Assembly (NCBI GenBank): GCA_000244995.1
Contig: CM001438.1
Location: 736,921-800,920, forward strand
Direction of reading: 5' to 3'
Origin: Burkholderiales bacterium JOSHI_001
Lineage (GTDB): Bacteria; Pseudomonadota; Gammaproteobacteria; Burkholderiales; Burkholderiaceae_C
Length of the DNA stretch: 64,000 bases
Position numbers and translations under genes: made by a program. The notes under the pieces are model-generated. The model did not search any database and was not told the DNA's origin. It saw nothing but the letters and a program-made list of their open reading frames with translations. Below, one piece after another: positions 9,146 through 18,502 of the stretch. How positions within the stretch are numbered: position 1 is the first letter of the stretch; the number at the start of each line of letters is the position of its first letter.

Positions 9146-10081
9146 ATGCAGCGGCTTCCCCTTTTTGTTGCGGCCCTGGTGCTGGCGGTGCTGGCCCTGG
9201 CCTTCGGCCTGCCCTGGCTGAAGACGCCCTTGCTGCTGGCGCTGGCCAACGGCTTGTCGGTGCTGGGCGTCATCGTGCTGGTGCGCGCGGGCCAGGTCAG
9301 CTTCGGCCACGCCATGTTCGCCTGCCTGGCGGGCTACACGGTGGCCTTTGCGGGGCGCGCCTGGCACCTGGACGCGCTGCTGCTGCTGGCCGGGGGCTCG
9401 GCCGCCGCTGCGTTGGCCGGGGCGCTGGTCGGCCTGTTCATGGTGCGCTACCGCGGCATCTTCTTCGGCATGCTGAACCTGGCCTTTTCCATGGTGCTGT
9501 TTTCGGTGCTGGGCAAGTTTGGCGGTGTGACCGGCGGCACCGACGGCCTGCGCTTCGACCGCCCCAGCTTCGGCTTCGTGCACCTGGAACGTGAAGGCTT
9601 CGAGCTGGCCCTGCTGCTGCTGGCGCTGGTGCTGGCGGTGGGCGCCGGCGCACTCGTGCAGCGCTACTTCGCCAGCGTGAACGGGCAGGCCCTGGCCGCC
9701 ATCAAGACCAACGAGACGCGGCTGGAGTACCTGGGCATCTCTGCCAAGCGGGTGTTCTGGGGCGGCTACGTGCTGTCGGCCGCGCTGTGCGGGCTGGGTG
9801 GGGCGCTGTTTGCGCTGACCCAAGGGCTGGTGACGCCGGAGATGGGCTACTGGGTGCGCTCGGGCGAGATCGTGTTCATCGCCATCCTGGGCGGCGCCGG
9901 TCATGCGGTGGGCGCTTTCATCGGCGCCTTCGTCTTTGAATTCGTCAAGCTGTATGCCGCGGCCCTGCTCACCGGGGCCTGGCAGATGGTGCTGGGCCTG
10001 GTGCTGATCGTGATGGTGTTCGTGGCGCCTTCGGGCATCTTCGGCTTGCTGCACCGGCGCCTGTCGGGAGTGCGCGCATGA
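9146..10081 (+). CDS. livM: Branched-chain amino acid-type ABC permease
   Basis: A 311-residue LivM-family permease. ATG 9146 was chosen over a TTG at 9137 that overlaps the livH stop. Family patterns include ALANGLSVLGVIVLVRAGQVSFGHAMF near residue 35 and KTNETRLEYLGI (about residues 190-201), the loop that contacts the ATPases. It has about eight to nine transmembrane helices. Its stop overlaps the livG start by ATGA (10078-10081), showing translational coupling. Confidence 0.93.
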   Translation: MQRLPLFVAALVLAVLALAFGLPWLKTPLLLALANGLSVLGVIVLVRAGQVSFGHAMFACLAGYTVAFAGRAWHLDALLLLAGGSAAAALAGALVGLFMVRYRGIFFGMLNLAFSMVLFSVLGKFGGVTGGTDGLRFDRPSFGFVHLEREGFELALLLLALVLAVGAGALVQRYFASVNGQALAAIKTNETRLEYLGISAKRVFWGGYVLSAALCGLGGALFALTQGLVTPEMGYWVRSGEIVFIAILGGAGHAVGAFIGAFVFEFVKLYAAALLTGAWQMVLGLVLIVMVFVAPSGIFGLLHRRLSGVRA

Positions 10082-10833
10082 GCCCTGCACCTGCCAACTC
10101 GGTTCTTTCCACGCGCGGCCTGTCCTTGAGCTTCGGCGGCGTGGTGGCGGCCGACGCGATCGACTTCGACTTGCGGGCGGGCGAGCGCCTGGCCGTGGTG
10201 GGGCAGAACGGTGCGGGCAAGACCACCTTCATCAACATCTGCACGGGCTACCTGAAGCCCACGTCCGGCCAGGTGTGGCTGGACGGGGCGGACATCACCG
10301 GCCGCAGCCCGCGCGAGATCACCCGCCTGGGCGTGGGCCGGTCCTTCCAACTGCCGCAGGTCTTCGGTGAACACACGGTGCGCCAGTGCCTGATGCTGGC
10401 CGCCAGCGCGGTGCAGCGCAGGAAGGGCTGGTGGCAGCCGCTGGAGCAGGCGGTGAACGCCGACGAGGTGGACGCCATGCTGGCGCTGCTGCAACTGAAC
10501 ACACGCGCGCACGACCGTGCTGGAGAACTGCCCGAGGGCCAGCGCAAGCTGCTGGACGTGGCGATGGCACTGGTGCTGAACCCGCGCCTGATGATCATGG
10601 ACGAGCCCACCAGCGGCGTGTCCAGCGACGAGAAGCACGAGCTGATGGCGGTGGTGATGCGCGCGCTGGACGCCAAGCAGGTGACCAGCATCTTCGTCGA
10701 GCACGACATCGACATCGTGCGCCGCTACGCCACGCGTCTGGCGGCCTGGATCGCCGGCAAGATCGCGGCCGACGGTCCGCCCGAGCAGGTGCTCAACGAT
10801 CCCCTGGTCATCAAGAACGTGATTGGAGAGTAG
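10078..10833 (+). CDS. livG: Branched-chain amino acid-type ABC ATPase
   Basis: A 251-residue ATPase of the LivG family. Walker A is GQNGAGKTT (residues 42-50), the signature is a LivG-style LPEGQRK (about 151-157) and Walker B is LMIMDEPTSG (about 171-180). The H-loop histidine is in FVEHDID. The C-terminal extension after the H-loop is LivG-like. It pairs with LivF at the membrane to drive LivH/LivM. It follows livM by ATGA overlap and is two bases from the TTG start of livF. Confidence 0.93.
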   Translation: MSPAPANSVLSTRGLSLSFGGVVAADAIDFDLRAGERLAVVGQNGAGKTTFINICTGYLKPTSGQVWLDGADITGRSPREITRLGVGRSFQLPQVFGEHTVRQCLMLAASAVQRRKGWWQPLEQAVNADEVDAMLALLQLNTRAHDRAGELPEGQRKLLDVAMALVLNPRLMIMDEPTSGVSSDEKHELMAVVMRALDAKQVTSIFVEHDIDIVRRYATRLAAWIAGKIAADGPPEQVLNDPLVIKNVIGE

Positions 10834-10835
10834 CT

Positions 10836-11510
10836 TTGCTGGTCTTCGAAAACGTCTCCACCACCATCGCCGGCATCCCCGTGCTGCGCGGCATCAGTGC
10901 CACGCTGGAACGTGGTGCCACGGTGGCCGTGGTGGGTCGCAATGGCGCGGGCAAGACCACGCTGCTGCGCGTCATCATGGGCCTGCTGCCGCCCACCGCT
11001 GGCCGCGTGCTGCTGGACGGGCAGGACCTGGCTGCCGTGCCCGCGCGCGACCGCGCCCGGCTGGGCGTGGGCTACGCGCCCGAGGACCGGGTGCTGTTCC
11101 CCAGCTTCAGCGTCGAAGACAACCTGCGCTTTCCCTGTGAAGTGGTGGGCCTGTCGCGCAGGGATGTGGACGCGCGGTTGGAAGAGACCTTGACCATCGT
11201 GCCGGAATTGAAGCCCATGCTGTCGCGTTCCGGCGCCGCGCTGTCGGGGGGCCAGGGCAAGATGGCCGCGTTGGGCCGGGCGGTGATGGCCGGGTCGCGC
11301 CTGGTGCTGCTGGACGAGCCCTTCCAGGGGCTGGCACCTGTGCTGGCGCAGCAATACGGCGCATCATTGCAGCGCCTGCTGCAGCGCCGCCCGCAGCTGA
11401 CCGTGGTGGTGACCGAAAGCAACCGCAGCCTGCTGAAGGACATTCCCACCGACACCCTGGTGTTGGAACGCGGCGCGCTTCAGCATGGCGATGCCGCTGC
11501 CGTGCATTGA
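10836..11510 (+). CDS. livF: Branched-chain amino acid-type ABC ATPase (TTG start)
   Basis: A 224-residue LivF-family ATPase. No in-frame ATG or GTG exists at the family N-terminus. TTG at 10836 follows GGAGAG with good spacing and gives the normal (M)LVFENVSTTIAG start. Walker A is GRNGAGKTT (about 34-42), the signature LSGGQGK (about 136-142) and Walker B LVLLDEPFQGLAP (about 156-168). The C-terminus is a little divergent from the usual LivF end. It lies 26 bases before the aldehyde dehydrogenase gene in the same apparent operon. Confidence 0.9.
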   Translation: MLVFENVSTTIAGIPVLRGISATLERGATVAVVGRNGAGKTTLLRVIMGLLPPTAGRVLLDGQDLAAVPARDRARLGVGYAPEDRVLFPSFSVEDNLRFPCEVVGLSRRDVDARLEETLTIVPELKPMLSRSGAALSGGQGKMAALGRAVMAGSRLVLLDEPFQGLAPVLAQQYGASLQRLLQRRPQLTVVVTESNRSLLKDIPTDTLVLERGALQHGDAAAVH

Positions 11511-11535
11511 CCGGACCTATCAAGGAGTACCCCCC

Positions 11536-12972
11536 ATGTCCAAGCACTTCATCAACGGCGACTGGGTTTCGGCCGCCAGTGGCGAGACCTTGCCGGTCAT
11601 CGACCCCAGCACTGGCCAGGCCTTCGGTGAAATCCCGCGCGGCGCCGCGGCCGACGTGGACCGCGCCGTGGCCGCCGCCCGCGCCGCGCTGAACGGCCCC
11701 TGGGGCCGGATGACCGCCACCGAGCGCGGCCGCATCCTGCACAAGATGAGCCAGCTGGTGCTGGCCGATGCTGAAGCACTGGCGCAACTGGAAGCGCGCG
11801 ACACCGGCAAGCCCTTGAGCCAGGCGCGCAATGACATCACCGTGGCCGCGCGCTACATGGAGTTCTACGCCGGCGGCGCCGACAAGCTGCACGGCCAGCA
11901 GATCCCCTACCTGGACGACTACCACGTGGTGGTGCTGCGCGAACCCTATGGCGTGACCGCGCACATCCTGCCCTGGAACTACCCGGCGCAGATGTTCGGT
12001 CGCAGCGTGGTGCCGGCTATCGCCACCGGCAACGCGGCGGTGCTGAAACCCAGCGAAGACGCCTGCCAGACGCCGCTGGCCTTCTGCCGCATTGCGCAGC
12101 AGGCCGGTCTGCCGGCGGGGGCGCTGAACGTGGTCACCGGCCTGGGTGAAGAAGCCGGCGACGCGCTGACGCACCACCGCGACATCGACTTCGTCACCTT
12201 CACCGGCAGCCCCGAGGTGGGCACCATCGTTCAGAAGGCCGCGGCCGAGCGCACGCTGAAGGTGGTGCTGGAACTCGGCGGCAAGAGCCCGCAGATCGTG
12301 TTCGACGACGCCGACCTGGAGCGCGCTGCGCCCTTCATCCTGAAGGCCATCACCCAGAACGCCGGCCAGACCTGCAGCGCCGGCAGCCGGCTGCTGGTGC
12401 AGCGGGGCATCCACGACCAATTCGTCGCCATGGTGACCGAACGCTTCGCCGCCAGCGTGGCCGGCAGCCCGGCCATGGACCGTGACTGCGGCCCGCTGAT
12501 CAACGCGGCGCAGAAGGCTCGCGTGGAAGGTTTCATCCGGCGCGCGCTGGATTCCGGCGTGAAGCTGCTGGCCAAGGGCAGCGTGGCCCCGGGCGTGCCC
12601 GCCGGTGGCTACTACGTGGCGCCGCACATGTTCGGCGAGGTGCCGCGCGGCCATGAACTGGCGTGTGACGAAGTCTTCGGCCCGGTGCTCAGCATCATCC
12701 CCTTCGACGACGAGGACGACGCCATCCGCCTGGCCAACGCCACCGACTACGGCCTGATCGCCGGCATCTGGACCCGCGACGGCGGCCGCCAGACCCGGGT
12801 GGCCAAGGCCATGAAGTGCGGCCAGGTCTACATCAACACCTACGGCGCCGGCGGCGGCGTGGAACTGCCCTTCGGCGGCGTGAAGCGAAGCGGCCACGGC
12901 CGCGAGAAGGGCTTCATCGCGCTGGAAGAGTTCTGCACCGTGAAGACGGTGGTTCAGTACCACGGAAAATGA
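11536..12972 (+). CDS. NAD(P)-dependent aldehyde dehydrogenase
   Basis: A 478-residue ALDH-superfamily enzyme. The start at 11536 has AAGGAGTAC upstream. Visible are the PWNYPAQMF segment, the cofactor region TGSPEVGTIV, the catalytic glutamate in LELGGKSPQ (about residue 246) and the nucleophile cysteine in NAGQTCSAG (Cys280). Such enzymes oxidise aldehydes to carboxylic acids in the cytoplasm. The specific aldehyde is not evident; betaine, aminobutyraldehyde and aromatic aldehyde dehydrogenases all look alike here. Placement between an ABC importer and an SDR suggests an alcohol-to-aldehyde-to-acid route for an imported compound. Confidence 0.9.
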   Translation: MSKHFINGDWVSAASGETLPVIDPSTGQAFGEIPRGAAADVDRAVAAARAALNGPWGRMTATERGRILHKMSQLVLADAEALAQLEARDTGKPLSQARNDITVAARYMEFYAGGADKLHGQQIPYLDDYHVVVLREPYGVTAHILPWNYPAQMFGRSVVPAIATGNAAVLKPSEDACQTPLAFCRIAQQAGLPAGALNVVTGLGEEAGDALTHHRDIDFVTFTGSPEVGTIVQKAAAERTLKVVLELGGKSPQIVFDDADLERAAPFILKAITQNAGQTCSAGSRLLVQRGIHDQFVAMVTERFAASVAGSPAMDRDCGPLINAAQKARVEGFIRRALDSGVKLLAKGSVAPGVPAGGYYVAPHMFGEVPRGHELACDEVFGPVLSIIPFDDEDDAIRLANATDYGLIAGIWTRDGGRQTRVAKAMKCGQVYINTYGAGGGVELPFGGVKRSGHGREKGFIALEEFCTVKTVVQYHGK

Positions 12973-12992
12973 GCGGACACCAGGAGACAAAC

Positions 12993-13745
12993 ATGCGACT
13001 CAAAGACAAGGTCACCATCGTCACCGGCGCGGCCAGCGGCTTCGGCGAGGGCATCGCCCAGCTTTATGCGGCCGAAGGCGCCAAGGTGGTGGTGGCGGAC
13101 ATCAACGGCGACGGCGCGAAGAAGGTGGCCGCGGCCATCGGCGCCTCGGCCATCGGCGTGACCTGTGATGTGACGAAGCGCGCCGACATCGATGCGCTGG
13201 TGAAGGTCACGCGCGAATACTTCGGCGGGCGCATCGACGTGGTGGTGAACAACGCCGGCTGGACCCACAAGAACGGCCCGTTGCTGGACGTGGACGAAGC
13301 CACCTTCGACAAGGTGTACGACATCAACGTGAAGAGCATCTTCCACATGGTGCACGCCGTGGTGCCACTGATGCGCGCGCAGAAAAGCGGCTGCATCCTG
13401 AACGTGGGCTCCACCGCCGGCATCCGGCCCCGGCCGGGCCTGACCTGGTACAACAGCTCCAAGGGCGCGGTGAACCTGATGAGCAAGAGCCTGGCCGTGG
13501 AACTGGGCCCGGACAACATCCGCGTGAACGCCATCTGCCCGGTGATGGGCGTGACCGGCCTGCTGGAACAGTTCATGGGCATGCCCGACACGCCCGAGAA
13601 CCGAAAGAAGTTTCTGGCCACGATTCCGCTGGGGCGGCTGTCCACGCCCTTGGACATTGCACGCGCAGCGCTGTACCTGGCCAGCGACGACGCGGAGTTC
13701 ATCACCGGGGTGGAGTTCCCGGTGGATGGCGGGCGCACCGTCTAA
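12993..13745 (+). CDS. Short-chain dehydrogenase/reductase
   Basis: A 250-residue classical SDR. The cofactor glycine motif TGAASGFG is at residues 11-18, Asp in VVADING indicates NAD preference, NNAG is near residue 86, and the catalytic Ser, Tyr153 and Lys157 are seen in GSTAGIRP and YNSSK. The C-terminal VDGGRTV is typical. It starts 20 bases after the aldehyde dehydrogenase with GGAGACA, so it is likely the last gene of the livKHMGF-aldehyde dehydrogenase-SDR unit. It could be the alcohol dehydrogenase preceding the aldehyde step. Its stop overlaps that of the convergent gene. Confidence 0.9.
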   Translation: MRLKDKVTIVTGAASGFGEGIAQLYAAEGAKVVVADINGDGAKKVAAAIGASAIGVTCDVTKRADIDALVKVTREYFGGRIDVVVNNAGWTHKNGPLLDVDEATFDKVYDINVKSIFHMVHAVVPLMRAQKSGCILNVGSTAGIRPRPGLTWYNSSKGAVNLMSKSLAVELGPDNIRVNAICPVMGVTGLLEQFMGMPDTPENRKKFLATIPLGRLSTPLDIARAALYLASDDAEFITGVEFPVDGGRTV

Positions 13746-14251
13746 GGCAGCCAGAGCCGATCGACCAAAGCCTCCACCGCCAGTTTGCTGCCGGCCTGCT
13801 CCGCCGCCGCTTTCCACTCGGCCGGTGCCGGCGCCACGCGGGTGGGTGGGCGCCCGCCCCAGAAGCTGGCTTTCAAGGCGAACACCACCAGCCCGTCCTG
13901 CACCTGGGGCGCGGCCAGGGCTTCGATGTTCTGCACCACGGCGTTGCGTGTGGGGGCTGGCAGTTCACCGTCCAGGTCCAGCCACACCTTGCACTTTCGT
14001 TCCGGCCGCAGCGCCAGCACGATGAAGCCACCCACGGGCTTGCGCTGGAAGGCCGCCTTCAGCGCCTGGGCCGCGGCGCCTTCCACCTGCTGCATGTAGG
14101 CCGCGAACTCGGCCGCGTCCTTCACCCGGCTTTGCAGCACCGATTCCGGCTGCAGCAGCACCACGCCCGCGTTGACCAAGGGCTCGGCGCCGTGGCTCGG
14201 CCAGGGCGTGAAGGCCAAGCCGGTGGCCAGGCTGAAAGTTCGGCGCTTCAA
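13742..14251 (-). CDS. Hypothetical exported protein
   Basis: A 169-residue protein with a short Tat- or Sec-like N-terminus (MKRRTFSLATGLAF, then PSHGAEP). I do not recognise the family. The mature part alternates beta-like stretches (GGFIVLALRPERKCKVWLD) with helical ones and has one cysteine. It is the last gene of an apparent three-gene minus-strand unit (RidA, SRPBCC, this) with only 10 bases to the SRPBCC stop. Its stop overlaps the SDR stop on the other strand. Confidence 0.6.
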   Translation of the reverse strand: MKRRTFSLATGLAFTPWPSHGAEPLVNAGVVLLQPESVLQSRVKDAAEFAAYMQQVEGAAAQALKAAFQRKPVGGFIVLALRPERKCKVWLDLDGELPAPTRNAVVQNIEALAAPQVQDGLVVFALKASFWGGRPPTRVAPAPAEWKAAAEQAGSKLAVEALVDRLWLP

Positions 14252-14261
14252 GGCCAGGCCG

Positions 14262-14789
14262 TCACTTTTCAGCCAGCGCCTTCAGGCTGGCCAGGCCTTC
14301 TTCGTACTTGCCGCCCACCATCTTCTCCATGCTGAACACCAGGCCCATCAGCTTGGAAATGAAGGGGCTGGGGCCGAACATGGCCTGCGTCACCCGGGTG
14401 CCCGCGCCTTCGGGCGCCAGGGTGAATTCCACCGTGTTGTGGGCTTCAAACGGGGTGATGAAGTCCAGCTGGATGCTGATCTTGGAGGACGGCACCGACC
14501 CGGTGATGGCCATGCGGCCATGGCCCACGTCCTTGTTGCCCTGCCACTCGTACACCGCGCCCACGCCCTCGGCGGCGCCGCTGTAGCTTCGCTTCAGCTG
14601 TGGGTCGATCTTTTCCCACGGCGACCAGGGTTCCCAGTGCTTGAAGTCGTTGATCAGCGCAAACACCTTCTCGGGCGCGGCCTGGATGGTGATGGACCGT
14701 TCGATGCGGAAGCTGTCCGGTCGCGTGGCGGCGTAGATCAACACGACGGCCACGCCGGCCAGCACAACGAGTGCGATGGTCTTGAACAT
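14262..14789 (-). CDS. SRPBCC (START/polyketide cyclase-like) family protein
   Basis: A 175-residue protein with one N-terminal membrane helix (residues 4-22, ALVVLAGVAVVLIYAAT) followed by a SRPBCC ligand-binding domain: the RSITIQAAPEKVFALINDFKHWEPWSPWE opening and the long C-terminal helix (SKLMGLVFSMEKMVGGKYEEGL) are characteristic. Such domains bind hydrophobic ligands; no enzymatic residues can be named. It is probably anchored in the inner membrane. It lies 21 bases downstream of the RidA-family gene. Confidence 0.8.
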   Translation of the reverse strand: MFKTIALVVLAGVAVVLIYAATRPDSFRIERSITIQAAPEKVFALINDFKHWEPWSPWEKIDPQLKRSYSGAAEGVGAVYEWQGNKDVGHGRMAITGSVPSSKISIQLDFITPFEAHNTVEFTLAPEGAGTRVTQAMFGPSPFISKLMGLVFSMEKMVGGKYEEGLASLKALAEK

Positions 14790-14810
14790 GGTGTGCTCCT
14801 TGGCAGCAGG

Positions 14811-15197
14811 TCAGCGCGCCTGCCTCAGCGCCGTGACCTCGATCTCGATCTTCATGCGCGCATCGGCCAGGCCGGCCGAGATCATCATCGCGGCGGGCCG
14901 CACCTGGCCCAGGTACTTCTTCAGAACCGGCCAGCACTTCGGGAATTCGCTGCCGTCGGGCAGCACATAGGTCACCCGCACCACGTCGGACCAGCCCGCG
15001 CCGGCCTGGGTGAGGGCCGCTTCGATGTTGCGCAGGCACTGTTCGGTCTGGCTCTCGATGTCGTCGGCAATGCGCATGCTGGCGTAGTCGAAGCCCGTGG
15101 TGCCCGAGACGAAGACCCAGTCGCCCTGCACCACGGCGCGGCTGTAGCCGATCTCGGCTTCGAAGGGGGAGCCGGAAGAGATGAGTGTGCGGGTCAT
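14811..15197 (-). CDS. RidA/YjgF family protein (imine/enamine deaminase-like)
   Basis: A 128-residue RidA-family protein. Typical patterns are GDWVFVSGTTGFD (about residues 25-37), the conserved Arg in GQVRPAAMM and the C-terminal KIEIEVTAL. RidA hydrolyses reactive 2-aminoacrylate-type enamines in the cytoplasm. This subgroup resembles the broader YjgF relatives, so the exact substrate is uncertain. It is probably first in the minus-strand unit with the SRPBCC and exported protein genes, and diverges from the DUF485 gene. Confidence 0.85.
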   Translation of the reverse strand: MTRTLISSGSPFEAEIGYSRAVVQGDWVFVSGTTGFDYASMRIADDIESQTEQCLRNIEAALTQAGAGWSDVVRVTYVLPDGSEFPKCWPVLKKYLGQVRPAAMMISAGLADARMKIEIEVTALRQAR

Positions 15198-15421
15198 GGC
15201 GGGGAAGAGGGTTGGAAGAAGCTGTGCGGGTGGGCGCTTAACACCGAACCGCGCCGGGACTTTGGGCCAGATCAGTGCAGACGCAGAAGGCGCGCCGCTT
15301 TTATTTTGCCGTGTGGCGTGTGGGCCTGACGCCGCAATCGAGGTGTCAGCGTTTACCCCGATGCTTCGTGCAGTCGCCCTCTGGGGCCCGTTGTTGCCTT
15401 GACCTTCCGCACCCGCCCACC

Positions 15422-15742
15422 ATGCAAAAACAGATCTACCAGCTCATTCGCGAGAACCCCGCGTACGCCCAGCTCATCCAGGCGCGCAGCCGGCTGTCCT
15501 GGACACTGTCGGCCATCATCCTGGTGCTGTTCTATGGTCTCATCCTGGTCATCGCCTTCAACCCCAAGATGACCGGCCAGCCCATTGCCGAGGGGTCCAT
15601 GGTCACGCTGGGGGTGGTGATCATCCTGGCCCTGTTCGTCCTGTTCTGGGGCCTGACCGCCTGGTACGTGAAGCGCGCCAATGGCGAATTCGACGGCCTG
15701 ACGCGGCAGATCGTGCTGCAGGCCACCCAGGAGGCCAAGTGA
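15422..15742 (+). CDS. DUF485 membrane protein associated with acetate symporter
   Basis: A 106-residue protein of the YjcH/DUF485 family with two transmembrane helices (about residues 24-46 and 60-82) separated by a loop. It directly precedes the ActP-type symporter; the TGA stop and the ATG of actP overlap (GTGATGAAT). The yjcH-actP pairing is a recurrent arrangement and the small protein is thought to accompany the symporter. The start at 15422 is the only one giving the family N-terminus [12 protein letters not shown]. Confidence 0.88.
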   Translation: MQKQIYQLIRENPAYAQLIQARSRLSWTLSAIILVLFYGLILVIAFNPKMTGQPIAEGSMVTLGVVIILALFVLFWGLTAWYVKRANGEFDGLTRQIVLQATQEAK

Positions 15743-17424
15743 TGAATGCCCAACGCTTCCTCCGCCCGCTGCTGGCCGCTGCCGGCGCCTCGCTGGCCTC
15801 CTTCACGGCCTGGGCCGGACCGGCCGTCGAAGCCACGCAGAAGCAGCCGCTGAACCTGCACGCCATCGTCATGTTCCTGGTCTTCGTGGGCCTGACCATG
15901 GTCATCACCTACTGGGCGGCCAACCGCACCAAGTCGGCGTCGGACTTCTACACCGCCGGGGGCGGCATCACCGGTTTCCAGAACGGGCTGGCGATTGCGG
16001 GCGACTACATGTCCGCCGCCACCCTGCTGGGCCTGACCGCCATGGTCTACGGCCAGGGCCTGGACGGCTACATCTACATGATCTGCTTCTTCGTCGGCTG
16101 GCCGGTCATCCTGTTCCTGATGGCCGAGCCGCTGCGCAACCTGGGTCGCTTCACCTTCGCGGACATCACGTCCTACCGGCTGGACCAGGGCAAGGTGCGC
16201 ACCATGGCGGCCATCGGCTCGCTGACGGTGGTGTGCTTCTACCTGATTGCGCAGATGGTGGGCGCGGGCCAGCTGATCAAGCTGCTGTTCGGCCTGGACT
16301 ACAACATCGCCGTGGTGGCGGTGGGCGCGCTGATGATCGTCTACGTCACCAAGGGCGGCATGCTGGCCACCACCTGGGTGCAGATCATCAAGGCCTGCCT
16401 GCTGCTGGCCGGCGGCACGCTGGTGATGCTGCTGGCCATGTCGCAGTTCGGCTTCAGCTTCAGCACCCTGGTGAAAAGCGCCACCACCGCGCACAAGGAT
16501 GGCTTCGCCATCATGGGCGCGGGCAAGCTCACCGCCGACCCGGTCACCGCCATCTCGCTGGGCCTGGGCCTGATGTTCGGCATTGCCGGTCTGCCGCACA
16601 TCCTGATGCGCTTCTTCACCGTGACCGACGCCAAGGAAGCGCGCAAGTCGGTGCTGGTGGCCTCGGGCTTCATCGCCTACTTCTTCAACGTCATCTTCCT
16701 GATGGGCCTGGCGGCCATCGTCATCGTGGGCCAGAACCCCGACTTCTTCGAAGGCGGCAAGGTGGGCGGCAAGCTCATCGGCGGCGGCAACATGGTGGCC
16801 ATGCACTTGTCCAAGGCCGTGGGCGGCAACCTGCTGCTGGGCTTCCTGGCGGCGGTGGCCTTTGCCACCATCCTGGCGGTGGTGTCGGGCCTGGCGCTGG
16901 CTGGCGCCTCCGCCATTTCACACGACCTGTACGCCCGCGTCATCAAGAAGGGCCAGGCCAGCGAAGCTTCGGAGATGCGCGTGTCCAAGTACGCCACCAT
17001 CGGGCTGGGTGTCATCGCCGTGGTGCTGGGCATTGCCTTCGAGAAGCAGAACGTGGCCTTCATGGTGGGCCTGGCCTTCGGCATCGCCGCGTCGTCCAAC
17101 TTCCCGGTGCTGCTGCTGTCCATGTACTGGAAGGGCCTGACCACCCGTGGCGCCCTGGCCGGCGGCTACGGCGGCCTGGCCACCGCGGTGCTGCTGGTGG
17201 TGCTGTCCAAGTCGGTGTGGGTCACGGTGCTGGGCAACCCGGCGCCGCTGTTCCCGTACGAGCAGCCGGCGCTGTTCTCCATGCCGGTGGCCTTCTTCTT
17301 CTGCTGGCTGTTTTCCAAGCTGGACGCGAACAGCGTGCGCTCCAAGGCCGAGATGGTGGCCTTCGACGACCAGTTCGTGCGCGCGCAAACCGGCTTTGGC
17401 GCGGCGGGGGCCGCGCAGCACTGA
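15742..17424 (+). CDS. actP: Cation/acetate symporter, sodium:solute symporter family
   Basis: A 560-residue SSS-family transporter. A cleavable-looking N-terminal segment ([18 protein letters not shown] to AWAG) precedes about 13 transmembrane helices, as in E. coli ActP. SSS motifs seen include [29 protein letters not shown] (residues 50-90), with the sodium-site small residues, and the [21 protein letters not shown] signature near residue 285. It imports acetate and related short acids with sodium. It is coupled to the DUF485 gene. A stretch of about 27 bases separates it from the convergent HupE-like gene. Confidence 0.92.
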   Translation: MNAQRFLRPLLAAAGASLASFTAWAGPAVEATQKQPLNLHAIVMFLVFVGLTMVITYWAANRTKSASDFYTAGGGITGFQNGLAIAGDYMSAATLLGLTAMVYGQGLDGYIYMICFFVGWPVILFLMAEPLRNLGRFTFADITSYRLDQGKVRTMAAIGSLTVVCFYLIAQMVGAGQLIKLLFGLDYNIAVVAVGALMIVYVTKGGMLATTWVQIIKACLLLAGGTLVMLLAMSQFGFSFSTLVKSATTAHKDGFAIMGAGKLTADPVTAISLGLGLMFGIAGLPHILMRFFTVTDAKEARKSVLVASGFIAYFFNVIFLMGLAAIVIVGQNPDFFEGGKVGGKLIGGGNMVAMHLSKAVGGNLLLGFLAAVAFATILAVVSGLALAGASAISHDLYARVIKKGQASEASEMRVSKYATIGLGVIAVVLGIAFEKQNVAFMVGLAFGIAASSNFPVLLLSMYWKGLTTRGALAGGYGGLATAVLLVVLSKSVWVTVLGNPAPLFPYEQPALFSMPVAFFFCWLFSKLDANSVRSKAEMVAFDDQFVRAQTGFGAAGAAQH

Positions 17425-17451
17425 ACTGCGTGTCGGGTGCGCGGCCGGGCC

Positions 17452-18492
17452 TCAGGCCAGCCGCTGCACCAGCCACACCAGGCCAGCGGCACCAATGGCC
17501 GCGGACGCGGCGCGTTCCCAGCGCCGCGCCTGCGCCTGGCGTGCCAGCCAGGCCAGCACCGGTGCCAGCAACAGCACCACCGCCGCCTGCCCGGCTTCCA
17601 CCCCGAGGTTGAAGCCCAGCAGCGCGCGGCCCAGGGCCCAGCCGGACAGGTGCAATTCGGTCAGCACCTCCGAGAAGGCCAGGCCGTGCACCAGGCCGAA
17701 GCCGAAGGCCAGCACCGCACGGCGCCATGGCAGCACCCGCGCCAGCCACAGGTTTTCGGCCGCCACCCAGACGATGGACGCGGCGATCAGCGGCTCCACC
17801 ACCTTCGGCGACAGGTTCACCCAGCCCATCACCGCCAGCGCCAGCGCCACGCTGTGCGCCAGCGTGAAGGCGGTGACGGTGAGCAGCAACTGTTTGACGC
17901 TGCGGCTGCCCACCAGCAGCGCGGCCAGGAACAGCAGGTGGTCCAGGCCGGTGGCGATGTGGGCCAGGCCGGTGCGAAAGAAGTCCCAGGTCCCTGATGG
18001 CGCTGCCGCGCCCAAGCGCAATTCGGCCTGCGGGCGGTCCTTGCTGAAGACATGTTCGCTGTGGGTGCCGTCGGGTGCGGTGATGCTGACGATGCTGCGG
18101 TAATGCTCGCCCAGCGGCTGCCACAGACTGTCGGTGATGGCCAACGTGCCAGGCGCCGACGCGCAGGCGAATTCGACCTGCAGCACCAGCCGCTCTTCGC
18201 CCGCCTGCGCGGTCTGCACCCGGGTGCGGGCGATGCGGCAGGCCTGGCCGTCCACCGCCATGTGCAGCCATTGCGGCAGGCCGCTGGCCAGGCGCTGCGC
18301 CGCGGCGGCGTCGCCCGCGGCCACGCGTTGCAGGTCGGTGGCGCCTTCGCCCACCTCGGCGGTGTTCAGCGTCAGCCGGTAGGCCAGGCGCTCGCCGCGC
18401 GCGTCCAGCGTGGCCAGGCCGGTGCTGGTGACATGGGCCTGGGCGCTGGCCAGCCCGACCAGGAAGAACAGGCAGAGCAGGGCAGGGCGCAT
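17452..18492 (-). CDS. HupE/UreJ-2-like membrane protein
   Basis: A 346-residue protein. It starts with a signal peptide (LLCLFFLVGLASAQA), followed by a roughly 140-residue extracytoplasmic beta-rich domain with paired cysteines. From about residue 165 come six or so transmembrane helices with the family pattern RTGLAHIATGLDHLLFLAALLV, VTAFTLAHSVALAL and FGFGLVHGLAFSE, rich in His. HupE/UreJ relatives are linked to nickel or other metal traffic, but no hydrogenase or urease genes are nearby. It ends the minus-strand run starting with the GldA-like ATPase, 10 bases after the DUF4340-like gene. Confidence 0.8.
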   Translation of the reverse strand: MRPALLCLFFLVGLASAQAHVTSTGLATLDARGERLAYRLTLNTAEVGEGATDLQRVAAGDAAAAQRLASGLPQWLHMAVDGQACRIARTRVQTAQAGEERLVLQVEFACASAPGTLAITDSLWQPLGEHYRSIVSITAPDGTHSEHVFSKDRPQAELRLGAAAPSGTWDFFRTGLAHIATGLDHLLFLAALLVGSRSVKQLLLTVTAFTLAHSVALALAVMGWVNLSPKVVEPLIAASIVWVAAENLWLARVLPWRRAVLAFGFGLVHGLAFSEVLTELHLSGWALGRALLGFNLGVEAGQAAVVLLLAPVLAWLARQAQARRWERAASAAIGAAGLVWLVQRLA

Positions 18493-18502
18493 GGGGCGGC
18501 GG

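Noticed and set aside
15385-15402. Possible sigma-54 promoter (GG-N10-GC) before the DUF485-actP genes
   Set aside because: Only the two dinucleotides and spacing fit; the flanking consensus is poor and such matches are common in GC-rich DNA.
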